Source: Cucumis sativus
Lineage: Eukaryota; Streptophyta; Magnoliopsida; Cucurbitales; Cucurbitaceae
DNA: 64,000 nt
Direction: 5' to 3'
Assembly: GCF_000004075.3 (NCBI RefSeq)
Contig: NC_026659.2
Coordinates: 23,082,272-23,146,271, forward strand
This document shows positions 35,301 to 46,614 of the stretch, piece after piece. The position numbers and the translations under genes were made by a program. Every line of letters starts with the position of its first letter. Position 1 is the first letter of the stretch. The notes beneath the pieces are model-generated. The model ran no database searches. It was not told the origin of the DNA and was given only the letters and a program-made list of their open reading frames with translations.

Positions 35301-36524
35301 ACTTGAATTTTTAAAATCTTTCCTAAGATTAAAAATCCTAAATATTATATATATATAAAAAAGATAATTAGCAAAACAACAAGTAAATCACTTTGAAAAT
35401 TAGTGTAAACATAAACTGGATGTATGACTTTATATGAGATGAAATATTACATGAAAATTTTTGAAAACAAGCCAAAGTTAGTTGGAAAGATTGCATAAAT
35501 TGGAAAAAAAAGTATGGATATCGCTCAAGCTTCCGTAAAACGGGACTAAGAAAACTTAATACATTATCAATTTATTTTTGGTACAATTTTATCAATGATG
35601 AACATAAAGACCATACAAATTTGTTTTTGGATGAAACGATTCACTTAATTTTTTTCAAATATATATATATATATATATGTGGTAAAATTTGATACTTGGT
35701 GAAGCATAGAAATGATACTGCCAGATTCATTTGTAAAATGTGTTTAGATAATTCTTAATTGATAAATTCATTTAAAAGTTATGAAAGTTAATGTAATTGA
35801 AATAGAAATGGGAGGAAAGAATTGAAAATTTTAGTATAAGATTTGGTAAAGATAATATGATGTTAAGAAAATTGGAAAAGAAATAAAAATTGGTATATAA
35901 TTTTTGGAAAAATATGATAGAAAGAAAAGGGTTGGGAAGAAAATGAAGTGGAAAAAATTAAGAAAAATGGTTGGGTGGGGGAGTGGAATGGTTAGGTGGT
36001 GTGTTTGTTCTTTCTTTGGAATGGAATCTTTTTAGATTGTTATTCAAATTATATTTAACATTAATTCTTTCATTTATTAAGCTCCTATTACGGCAGCTTT
36101 TATATATATTTATATAAAATCATTTTTCCCTTGCTCTATTTTGTTTTCTTTACATTTATTTTTTAACCTTTCATTTGTTTACTTATGTTTAAAAAGAAAA
36201 CAAGGATCAACATATCTATCTACTAAATTAACCCCATTTTTACTATATATGTGTATTAAATTATACTTTTTAATTAATTATAATTATACCACCCTCCCCT
36301 AATTTGAAATAAACGAAATTTTTAAATTTAAATATATTAAATTTATGAATTATTACTTAATATTATTATCAATGTAATTTGATGAAGCCGTTTATCGTAA
36401 ATGAAAATATAGTTTTCTATTTTAATAAAAATTAAGTAAAAATAGCATGTGAGTAGAGTCATTAGACTAAAGTATTATTATTAAAAAAAATATTAATATT
36501 TTTATTTATAAATTAAAGAGACAT

Positions 36525-36725
36525 TTTAAAAAATAGCAAAATAAATTAAAATATTTACAAGCTAAAGTAAAATTTTGGATTATATCAAAACTGACTTCTA
36601 TCATTATCTATCAATGTTACTGATAGAAATATATCGGTTTATATCAATCTCTATTATTGATATAATTTGAAAATTTTGTTATATGTTATAAATATTTTGT
36701 TAAATTTACTATTTTTGGCAATTAT
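36525..36725. repeat. Foldback (MITE-like) repeat, about 200 bp
   Basis: The left arm beginning AAAAAATAGCAAAATAAATT (36528 on) pairs with the right arm ending AAATTTACTATTTTTGGCAA. The imperfect arms are close to 50 bp each. The centre has TCTATCAATGTTACTGATAGA, itself nearly palindromic. It shares words with the repeat at 27755-27880, so both probably belong to one family. Confidence 0.6.
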
Positions 36726-37289
36726 CCTTTTTAAACCTAACTACGACTATAATCTAAAAGTATTCTATTAATTTATTCTTTCAATTTCAACACTCAAATG
36801 AATAGATAAAATTAAACTAAAAATAAATATACATGCTCAGACTTGAATCAAACTTTCAAAAGTGTTTGGTCCAATGAATTGAGTTGACAGCGCACTTGTT
36901 TGATTCATTGTGAACCATACAACTCAAACACAACGTCAGTTTCATGTTTTTATAATAAATTCTTACATCGTTAATCATATCGAACCTCACAATTAACTTG
37001 AGTGCTTACCCCAAAATAAATTGGGTAGGTTAGATTTTGATGTATTGAAATTGGTCAATTTTGGAGGTGAGCATTATGGAGTGGAAAATTGGTCCATGCA
37101 AAGTCATGATTGATGAAATGTTAAGGGCTTGTGGGTTACACACGCCTTGTGATTATGATTTTATTCCTTTTGACATTTTGTTATAAGCTTGTGCCCAACA
37201 CACGCCTTGTTTTGTTATTGTGTTGTGGAGCCTCCTCTAAAGATTTCCATTCATTTCTTTGTCATTTGCAATTCAATGTTTCCTATTTA

Positions 37290-37327
<38 letters not shown>

Positions 37328-38557
37328 TTTTAGTTCTATGTTTGTGTAATTTATGTTATGCATGAATGTGATATCATTCCCATAAGTTCATTTGATTTGT
37401 GTTTAAATTCCATTTCATTACTACATTTTCATTGTTATCGTTTTCATTAATTACAAAAATTTCTAAATTAAAAGATTTGTTTTGTTCTTAAAATAGATAA
37501 ACGTTACATCAACACATAGATATGTAACCTATTTTATAGGTACAAAATATTTATGCTCCATCTAACAAAATGAAAAAATCTATAACTATTTTTTTAAAAT
37601 ATTCAAGGTTTGTCATTTTTTTCCATCGTCTTTCTTCTCTTCTAGCTGTTGGATATTAAATAGCCAAATTTAAACTCGTACCAAATTAGTCCATTCTTAA
37701 CAATAAAATCTAACAATTTATATTACGAATATAAACTATCATTTTCTAAATATAAAAAAGATTTGAGAACCCACTCCAAAAAAATTAGGATAAGATCATT
37801 TAGATTTAGATTTGATGCTAAATCTAAATCTCGCCTACCAAATAATAGTCAAATTTTAAACTAATGTTTGTCAAATAAAACGTTCATTTTCCAAATATAC
37901 TACATGCCCATTAATTGGAATATTTTTAGAAATTTTCATTATGGGTTTTGAATTTTTTTCGTTTTTGAAAATATTTTAGTGTAGATATTTTGATGGTTTG
38001 TTATATTTTTTAAAATTTCGTACCTGATATATAATTGGGAAATGAGAGGTGAATAATAATCTAATAAGTATCAAAGAAAAAATGTTTTAAAAGAGAGAAA
38101 AAAAATTATAAAAACGTATATTTATAACACTTTAATAAATATAGATATATTTTAAAAACAATTATTGTTTACACCCACATTTAACAACAACCTACCTAAA
38201 TTATAAATCTTTCTATGTATGAAAACTATCTGTTTGAAACTTAATTCAAATTTAGAATTAAAAAATAAATGAAAATTTTGTTTTAAAAAAATTTAATAGG
38301 GTCTAGTCAAGATTAAAGTTATGTTTGTGTATCTTTTGGTGGATGGCTCATACCAATAAATTAGAAGTCTACTAAAGAAGGTATATTTTATTTTTTGTAC
38401 TAAATACGAAAAATGAGATATATGAAATTAAGTGCTAACCCTAATGATTGTTTGGGATTAGAAACATAAGAGTCCATTTACTTATTTGTGAAATCAACTT
38501 TTTCTTCTCTTCCGTGAGAGAGAGAATTTCAATATGACCTCAACACTTTTTGAGGCT

Positions 38558-38567
38558 CTATATAAAT
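38558..38567 (+). promoter_or_regulatory. TATA box of the first iron transporter gene
   Basis: CTATATAAAT, a near-perfect plant TATA box 109 bp before the ATG at 38676. It is followed by a CT-rich leader with several TTC/CTT words, a usual plant 5' UTR composition. Confidence 0.7.
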
Positions 38568-38675
38568 GTGGCCAATTTCCTTCCTTTTTCTTCACACACC
38601 AGTTGTCCATTCTCCTTTGCTTTCTCTCTTTCTTCAAACCCCAATTAATTGGGATCTTAAATTAACCTTTCAGCA

Positions 38676-40494
38676 ATGGGGGAAGCTGCTGGTTTCACTG
38701 ATCCAGAGAAGCAGAAACTTCTTCTTCATGATCATGAGGAGAAGCACTTCATGTCAAGTGAAGTTGTCCGTGACATCATCATCGGCGTCTCCGATGGCCT
38801 CACCGTACCATTTGCCCTTGCAGCTGGACTTTCCGGGGCTGATGTTAGCTCCAGTATTATCCTCATTGCTGGAATTGCTGAAGTTGCTGCCGGAGCCATC
38901 TCCATGGGACTTGGAGGGTATACTACACAATCCCTTAAAATACTTTGTCTTTTCTTTTCTTTTTTTTTTACTTTTTTCTTTTCCATCTCTAACGAAAAAT
39001 CGTAAAGTTTTTAGTGAGCATCTCGAAAATCAATTTTCTACTTCTAGATAAGAACGTCATATCAATAAAATTCATGTTTCATTTTATATCAGTATATGAA
39101 GTCATTAGAGGCTAAACATATTCAACCTTTTGTTTTCCAAATAACTTTTTGACTTAAACATGCATCTACCTCTGTTTTGGCTTTAAATTTTTTGTTACAC
39201 ACTGCAAAAGTGGTTTGATTGAATATAATATCTTACTATATATAAACTTATTAATATAAAAGAAAACATTCTGTCAAAGTGCCTTTTAGTGGGTCTTTTT
39301 TTTTTTTTATAAAAAAAAGCCACTTATTCATCCACTCACATAATAGAAAAAGTAGAACTCTATTATAATTAGATCATATGTTGATTCTTGAAGAGTCCAA
39401 ATTAGTATTAATAATTTGTTCAAAGTATGAAATCATATATACTTGAAACAATCATTATTTGATTCTTGGTTTATTGGATGAAGAATAATTTTATAAAAAA
39501 ATAAAATAAATTATCATTTTTGGTGTTGTTCGTAAGGTGGGTTATGTCCATATTTAGTGGGCATTTTTTAGTTAATATATTTTGATTAAACCTTAAATTT
39601 AGTTATTCAAAAGTTGATTTTTTAATCAAAATTAGTTAAATAAATAAAAACACTTTCTACCATTTTATTCACATCACGTGATTTATATATGAATATAAGT
39701 TGATAAAATCAAAGTGTAACAAGGTTGTATTGAATTGAAATAATGCAGATATCTTGCTGCTAAAAGTGAAGCTGATCATTACATGAGAGAATTGAAGAGG
39801 GAACAAGAAGAGGTGATTGAAGTCCCAGACATAGGTAATTTATTTATTTGGTCCTTTTTTTTTAAAAAAAAAAAAACTTATTTAGGTTTAAAATTAATTG
39901 GTATAGTTAAGTTTGGATTAGTAGTTTAATTGAAAATTGAATATAAGATAATGATTTCAGAGGCTGCTGAGGTGGGAGATATATTGTCACAGTATGGGGT
40001 TGAAGCCCATGAATATGGGCCTGTTGTTGCTGCTCTTAGAAGGAACCCTCAAGCTTGGGTTGATTTCATGATGAAGTAACTAAACTTTCCTCCCCTCACT
40101 TTTGTTTTGACATTTACTATCCATATATTGTATATATAACTTTTGGATGTGATTTATGCACACACTAATCATAAATGATTTATTTGGGTGGTGCAGATTT
40201 GAATTGGGGTTAGAAAAGCCAGACCCAAAAAGGGCATTAATAAGTGCATTAACAATTGCCATATCGTACATAATCGGAGGCTTGGTGCCCTTATCGCCAT
40301 ACGTTGTGTTCCCCTCTGCTGGAGATGCTGTGATTGCTTCTGTGATTGTAACCATAATTGCATTGCTAATCTTTGGGTTTGCTAAGGGCTATTTTACTGG
40401 TAATCGTCCCATCATGAGTGCACTACAAACTGCCTTAATTGGAGCCGTTGCTTCTACTGCTGCTTTCCTCATTGCAAAGGCTTTTCGTACCTAA
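38676..40494 (+). CDS. Vacuolar iron transporter (VIT1/CCC1 family), copy 1
   Basis: Moves Fe2+ (and often Mn2+) from cytosol into the vacuole by proton antiport. Exons 38676-38917, 39749-39834, 39961-40075 and 40197-40494 encode 246 residues, close to the family's usual 250. Visible features: N-terminal cytosolic tail; first membrane helix with VRDIIIGVSDGLTVPFALAA (31-50) carrying Asp40, expected in the ion path; Glu69 in the second helix; a glutamate-rich cytosolic metal-binding region (about 82-150) with SEADHYMRELKRE and FMMKFEL (Met146, Met147, Glu150); then three C-terminal helices. This is the full plant VIT1 form, not the shorter nodulin-21-like form, which lacks the metal-binding insert. 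Introns are GT-AG. A tandem copy follows 1.7 kb downstream with the same exon sizes inside. Confidence 0.95.
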
Positions 40495-40533
40495 AACCTC
40501 TCTATTATCAAATTATGTCAGCATTAGAAATAA

Positions 40534-40572
<39 letters not shown>

Positions 40573-42184
40573 GATATAGTTCTGGACGCAAGTAAGAAGA
40601 TCCTTAATTGAATTGTAGTTCTTGCTTTTCTAGTAATTTCTTTTAGATATGTTTGCGCCATTTCTGTAAGTAAATGTACTCGTTTAATTAGGATCTACTT
40701 CTTGTCAAATTGATATATCTTGGGTTTAAATTTGTTTTCTTGATCTAGAAAATCTTAAAAAGTATAGAAGTTTAAAAGTTTTTTTTGAAGGATTTTGTTT
40801 GGTACCATCTAATCGTGTTTTATGTTTTTAGATTTTTGGATTCATAGATATGTTTGTTTGTTGCTAGCTAAGTTAGATTCAGTTTTTGAATTCTGTAATC
40901 AAATATGAATAAGATTGTTAGTTTGATTATATAACTTCTTTTGGTTGATAAAAGATTCAAAACTTGATCTTCTAACCAATAATAGTTTCCAACTTACAAT
41001 TTTTTACAAAATAAAAGAGGAAAGAAAACTATTATGATTTTATAATTTTGTACAATAATAAAACCGTAATTTTTGTTAATTATTTCATCATTTGATTACA
41101 AAAGTCAACCATAGAGCTCCTGCGTTTCAATTTTCTAATTTCAACTTCAACCCCATAGTTTTAGCAATTACATCATTTTTCATTACAATATTAGGATAAA
41201 AATATGAGAATTCAATTAAATCAATTAATTAGAATCTTAGTTGACTAACTAGTTTTAAACAATCAATAATCTTTTACCAAAATTATATTATTATTTTTTG
41301 GGGGATGTATCTACTATTTTTCTCAATGGAAATATATCTAAATAAAGTTTTTTATTAAAAATTAAAATTTGAAAACTAATTTATAGAATACCAACCAGAC
41401 CGTTACAACTTGTAAGCCTGTAATTACATGTGGGTATTTTCAGCCATATTCATGTACTTCTATGGGTTCCATGTTCATATAAACGGTGAATCAATATTTC
41501 TATTGTATCATATAAAATTCTAGAAACCTAAACAAAAGTAAACACCAACTAATTTAGCATAAGACCGAGTACAAACTTCTTATAACTTTACGCTCTTTAT
41601 ATATAAAAAAGAAAATTTGCATCATATGATAAAAACATTTAGAAAAAATCCACCAATGATACTTTTTCTTTTACATATTAACAAATAATTAATAATATTA
41701 AATAACTATTAGACTGTTACTAACTTTTAATTTTGCTACTTTTACCGGCACCCTTATATAAAAATCTCATATGTAATGCAATCATTTAGAATCAATTATA
41801 CGCTTTACCTTTACAATTTTTTTTTGAGATTATTTTTACTAAAATAGAAAATTCCATCAATAAAATCTCTCATGCTAACTCGTATAGACATGATATATAT
41901 ATATATATTTTTTATTGAAATAGTGTTTTGATTTTTATAAATTTTTTAGGAGTAACATACTATAAGTAATATAGAAATGTTAAAATTTTATAATAAGGAG
42001 AGAAAAAAATTAAATAAAAATAAAGAAAAGGGAAAGGAATTAGAGATTGACGTAAAGTAAGAATAAATAATTGGGGAAACAAAGAGCATAAAACTTTTTT
42101 AGAATGCATTCCCACTTCCCTTTTATTCTCTTTAATTTTGTTTTCAAATCCATTCAGAAATTTTAGAAGTAATAGAAAAAACAA
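40495..42184. other. Spacer between tandem iron transporter genes
   Basis: About 1.7 kb, AT-rich, comprising the 3' UTR of copy 1 (with an AT tract at 40536-40568) and the promoter of copy 2. There is no further gene. No clear TATA box is seen close to the copy 2 ATG; the nearest candidate is weak (GCATAAAAC, near 42089). Confidence 0.5.
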
Positions 42185-43512
42185 ATGGCCGACCTCGACG
42201 GAACCAGAAACCAACTGCCACTCCTCCAGCACCACAAAGAGAAGCATTTCACCGCCGGGGAGATCGTCCGGGACATAATCATCGGCGTCTCCGACGGCCT
42301 CACCGTCCCCTTTGCTCTTGCTGCAGGTCTATCCGGTGCGAATGCTTCCTCTTCCATCGTTCTCACAGCCGGAATCGCGGAGGTGGCGGCGGGCGCCATC
42401 TCCATGGGACTCGGCGGGTACGGATCTCGATTGATTTGTAGGGCAGTGGAGGGTTATATTATGAAATTGATTTATTTAAAGAAATGTGTTTCTGAAAAAT
42501 GAGGCAGATATTTAGCGGCGAAAAGTGAAGCGGATCAGTACAAGAAGGAGCTGAGGAGAGAAGAGGAGGAAATCGTTTTAGTTCCTGATACTGGTTAGTG
42601 CTTCCATTTCCTTCCTCTTCTTCTTCTTCTTCTTCTTCTTCTTCTTTCCATTTCCCGTTAAAATAAAAATAAAAATACAATATAATGGGCCGACGAATTT
42701 GGGCCCTCATACTCAGGGCTCAATTCTTTAGTTGGGCTCGTGAAGTATTGCAGTTAGAAATGATTTTAATTTACTTTGAAAACATTCTCTAAATTTAGAA
42801 GGGAAAGAAAAAACAATGTAAATGATATAATTGAAATTTTAATCTACACATATAGAATCATTAACCTTAATATTATTATTAGCAATAAGAAATGGCAATT
42901 ATGAGAATAATGAAAAACTAAAATGGAGAGCATTTTTGGAATAATATAATGCAGAAGCTGCAGAAGTGGGAGATATATTGGAGCAATATGGAATAGAAGC
43001 ACATGAATATGGTCCTGTTGTTAATTCTCTAAGGAAAAACCCTCAAGCTTGGCTTCATTTCATGATGAGGTATCTTAATTACTTCTTCCTCTTCAACTAC
43101 TTTTTTCTTTTCTTTTCTATATATTTCAAAATATATTCTGAACCAATGGATAGATTGCGTTTTTCTAATCATGTTAAGAAAATAACAAAACTTGTTTGAA
43201 ACTAGGTTTGAGCTAGGATTGGAAAAGCCAGAGCCAAAAAGAGCCATACAAAGTGCCCTAACCATTGCCATTTCCTACATATTGGGAGGGTTAGTACCCT
43301 TGATTCCCTACATGTTTTTCCCCAAAGCCTCAGAGGCTGTTCTTGCATCTATTGCCTTAACTTTGGTAGCACTCTTAGTTTTTGGCTATGCCAAGGGTTA
43401 CTTCACCGGCAACAAACCCGTCATGAGCGCCGTGCAAACCGCCCTCATCGGAGCCATTGCGTCAGCGGCCGCCTACGGCATGGCCAAGGCCATCCAACCA
43501 CGTCAACCCTAG
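42185..43512 (+). CDS. Vacuolar iron transporter (VIT1/CCC1 family), copy 2
   Basis: Exons 42185-42417, 42508-42593, 42955-43069 and 43206-43512 encode 246 residues, the same total as copy 1. Exons 2 (86 nt) and 3 (115 nt) have identical lengths and phases in both genes, so this is a direct tandem duplicate. Key features are kept: SDGLTVPFALAAGLSGA with Asp37, Glu66 in helix 2, the SEADQYKKELRREEEE region, and FMMRFEL (Met143, Met144, Glu147). Differences lie in the N-terminal tail and in the C-terminus (GMAKAIQPRQP). Exon 1 and the end of exon 4 are clearly more GC-rich than copy 1. Intron 1 is 90 nt against 831 nt in copy 1. Intron 2 contains a (CTT)10 tract. Probably also a tonoplast transporter. 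Confidence 0.95.
42617..42646. repeat. (CTT)10 microsatellite in intron 2 of iron transporter copy 2
   Basis: Ten perfect CTT units starting about 24 bp after the 5' splice site of the second intron (donor GT at 42594-42595). It provides a long pyrimidine tract early in the intron. Confidence 0.9.
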
Positions 43513-43917
43513 CTAATTAATTAATGGTTGTTCATATATGTTACACACTACCATAAAGTAATTTAATTTACGTATTCAAGTTTTGTGTACACACATATAT
43601 AATCGTTATTATGTATATTTAGCATCCAAATGCAGAATAATAATCGTTATTATGTGTTGTTATGGTGATGTCATCGTTTTTCTCTTCTTCTTTGGTTAAG
43701 TTCATGCATACTTGGTTTTATTTATTTATTTTCTGATAAATAATTAATAAAAAAAGCAAAGGATACTTTTTGGGGTTTTTCAAAAAATTGAATAAAACAC
43801 GCCAAATATTTACATACTAGAGAACAAATTTTTTCTTTTTTAAAAGCTCACAAGTCCACAACGTCAAATAACAAAAACACTTCCGATTAATCGATCACAC
43901 ACGTGTGAAAAAATAAT

Positions 43918-44060
43918 TTTGTACTTAGTCTAAACGATCTTATACCAGGTCTAAATTAAACGATTTTGAATCCTTACATCCGACCAAAACGATCTTGTAT
44001 CCTTGTACCTAGTCCAAACGATAGATCTTGTACAAAATCTAAATGATATTGTGCATAAAA
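43918..44060. repeat. Degenerate tandem repeat with CGATCTTGTA core
   Basis: At least four diverged units of roughly 30-35 bp built on TAGTCTAAACGATCTTGTA-like words, about 400 bp after iron transporter copy 2. The flanking block to about 44270 also has mixed composition. Probably a piece of an old transposable element; family not identified. Confidence 0.45.
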
Positions 44061-44904
44061 GAATAGAATTCTCATAGCAGAAGTGTACGAACGTCGTAAA
44101 AAAAAATTAATTTGAAAAACAAAAATGAATTCAAAGAAAATAAAAGAAAAGTCTAAAAATGCTTATGAGAAGGAAAAGAAAAAAGAAACTAACCTTTGTA
44201 GAATCTTCCAAGAACTGTCGAACCTCCCAAGAACACCATGAAGTTTTCCTCGTTATTCTTAAGATAAAATTAGATGAATAGTTTTCTTTTTTTTATTGTG
44301 ATGCACTTTGTTATAAGTTTTCTTTTTTGAAAATTTATTTTGTTTTACCCTTAATCCTTTTTAACTAAAATGATTTTTGTATGTAAAAATATAAAATTTA
44401 TTTTAACCTGAATTATTGTAGGTAATATGAAAAAAAAATCTTTTTGCAAATTTCAAAATTTTCTCCCGTTAATAATGTAGATTCATAAAAAAATTCAAAT
44501 TCTATTATACTACTTTAATGTAAGTGCTAAAAGAAATAGAAGATTTTTTTATAAAGATTTTGTGATGTTTTTATTTTAAAAAAAATCTATTATTTACTTT
44601 TATATAAAATGAGTTTTCTCAATTTATTTTTAATATGAATATTATTTTCTAGATAAATTGTGTTTCTTTTGTAATGGAAAAAATGAGAAAATTTAACTTA
44701 ATGATTTGATATGAAACATCATCAAAGATTCTTTTTCTATAGCTATTTTTAAAGAGTATACATATACAATTATATCACAATAGTAATCACTTTTGATTGA
44801 AAATGAGAGAGGCACTCCCTCTCAATACAAATATCAAAGTCAATGTAATAATAATAATTACAACAAAAAAATAAGAAGATCATAGCAAAGGAAAAACGAG
44901 GAGG

Positions 44905-45545
44905 TTCAAATTCATACTTTTCTAAAGCACCAAAGTTGAATATATTGTCTTTTCTTCAATCCCATTTCTTCTACAAATGCATTCCATTGCGTCATCAAAT
45001 AGTACACTTCTCCATTTCCACTTCTCATCTTCCATTTCTTCAAACCAAAACAAATGCTTCTAATCTCTTCAACAATATTATTCATTATCATTACATTTAT
45101 TATTTTCTCGTTGGTTTAGCAAATTCCTCTCATCCTCAATTGTAAATTCAAACGCAAGTTTCTTTTTTGGTAGGGACAAACGTCCTTCATTCTTGTTTAA
45201 ATCCGTGTCCGTGAGTTGTGAGTTGATTTTGAATGACTAGATTAATTTCATAACCACCCATTTTCTCGATTCGATTTCTCATTGTCGTTGGCATCTCAGG
45301 AATGGACGGATACTCAATCTGTTTTACCTTCTTGTTCTTTCTTTTTTTCTTAATGGTAGTATTGGTCCTTGGAGGGTTCTTTTTTTTGTGATCGGTTTTG
45401 TTAATTTGTTGTAGTTCAACATCAGAAACTACAGAGTTTGTCATATGTATTAAAATGTATGATGCCTTCAACATAGAGATGTGAAGTTGGGTTTGAAAGA
45501 TCTTATTTTTTGAAAGTCGTAAACTGCTCTCCTTTATTCCATTGA
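44905..45545 (-). pseudogene. B3-domain (DUF313-type) gene relic
   Basis: The minus strand matches the intact B3 gene at 46615-47412 along most of its length but cannot be translated through. A readable core (45474-45187) contains INKT...KKKNPP and MRNRIEKMGGYEINLVIQ, parallel to the intact protein. Sequence upstream of that ATG (to about 45545) still resembles the preceding residues, for example LHISM against LPLSM. A frameshift at about 45203-45225 follows NLVIQNQLT. In the next frame the match resumes (DTDLNKN, GRLS, then FEFTIEDE) until in-frame stops near 45080. After another shift the end of the domain is recognisable (LKKWK, YYLMTQWN, QLWCFRK), ending near 44905. The N-terminal 30 residues were not found. 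Clearly a dead duplicate. Confidence 0.85.
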
Positions 45546-45903
45546 AATGGAAATAGTAGAAGAAAATGAAGGGAAATGTGAGAGGATTATGTTGGGTTAG
45601 AACTAAAACTAAAGCTAAGTAGGAATTTAAGTGGCAAGTGGATTAGAAAATGTTAGATTTAGTTGAAGAAAATATATTTATCTTAAATTCTGTATTTTAA
45701 AGAGAAAGAAGTTCAACTCTTCAAATCTAAATCAAATCTAAAGATTTTCATTTACTTTATTCAATTTTTTTAAAAAAATAAATTTAAATCTCAATATTTC
45801 TTTAATCGTAAACCCCACAAATTTGGATTCCTTTGTCTTCTACTATACACAAATTAAATTTATATAAACTTTTATATGTTTAATTAAAAGAAAAGAAAAG
45901 AAG

Positions 45904-45985
45904 CGTGAGCGGCAGGATTCGAACCTGCGCGGGCAGAGCCCACATGATTTCTAGTCATGCCCGATAACCACTCCGGCACGCCCAC
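45904..45985 (-). tRNA. tRNA-Ser (anticodon AGA)
   Basis: 82-nt class II tRNA on the minus strand. The seven-base acceptor stem pairs GTGGGCG with CGCTCAC (one G-U pair), with discriminator G as usual for serine. The A box (TGGTTATCGGG region), anticodon loop CTAGAAA giving AGA, long variable arm TGGGCTCTGCCCG and B box GGTTCGAATCC are all present. There is no intron and CCA is not encoded. A T-rich run (CTTTTCTTTT) directly after the 3' end would act as the Pol III terminator. Confidence 0.97.
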
Positions 45986-46614
45986 TCGATGATCTTTAAC
46001 ACCCGAGGTTTGAAGGGTTCTAAGTTCTAACTTTCCAGTTGATATTTTATATAGAAATACACATTTATGGCCTCATTTGAGAACAAAACTGAACTATATA
46101 TATATACCAACTTTGAGAACATAGCCTCAATGGAACATAATAAATAACTGGAAAAGTCATAAAACTCTTTCATTTAATAATCAAAACTCCAAACTATGGC
46201 TTGCCTTAAACAAATTTCAATAATATAATTAATCATTAAATTAGAAGGGAGCAATGTCTAAGGTGTTGGAGATCTTTTATGAGTAATTACTCTACGAGTC
46301 GGATTTGTGGGATATCAAATAAATGCAATTATGGCACTAACACTCTTTGACTAACTTTGACCCAACTTTCAGATATGGAAACAAATTTTGAAGAACATAA
46401 GATTTCCAAATATTTTCCTTAACGGTACCCAATTTTCCATTTAATTTTCCTAACCCAACGGTAAACAGATTCATAAAAGGAAAATAATTCGTATATTAAG
46501 CTTTTTATTTCACTCCCATCAACAAATTACTCACAAATCATCATCACTTCATTCAATTCTCTCCACTCTGTTTCAATCTCAAATTTCACATTCACTTTCT
46601 GTGTTTAACAAATA

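Larger units (their letters stand above)
25944..38550. other. Gene-poor AT-rich region of about 12.6 kb
   Basis: No protein-coding gene is supported between receptor kinase copy 2 and the first iron transporter. It holds an LTR-like relic (26840-27430), foldback repeats (27755-27880, 28335-28440, 36525-36725), a 7-bp tandem repeat (31217-31251), an (AT)21 tract (32273-32314) and shorter AT tracts (35659-35680, 37294-37323). It also has a G-rich patch with TGGTGGTCGG-like words (30535-30600) and a patch of CGATTT/CGGTT words (32820-33030). The remaining sequence is AT-rich with short ORFs only. Confidence 0.55.

Noticed and set aside
37131-37349. 72-residue frame ending in alternating Ile-Tyr
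   Set aside because: The alternating residues are the translated AT microsatellite, and there is no other support.
42459-42710. Minus-strand frame with a long Glu run
   Set aside because: It is the complement of the (CTT)10 tract in an intron of the iron transporter.
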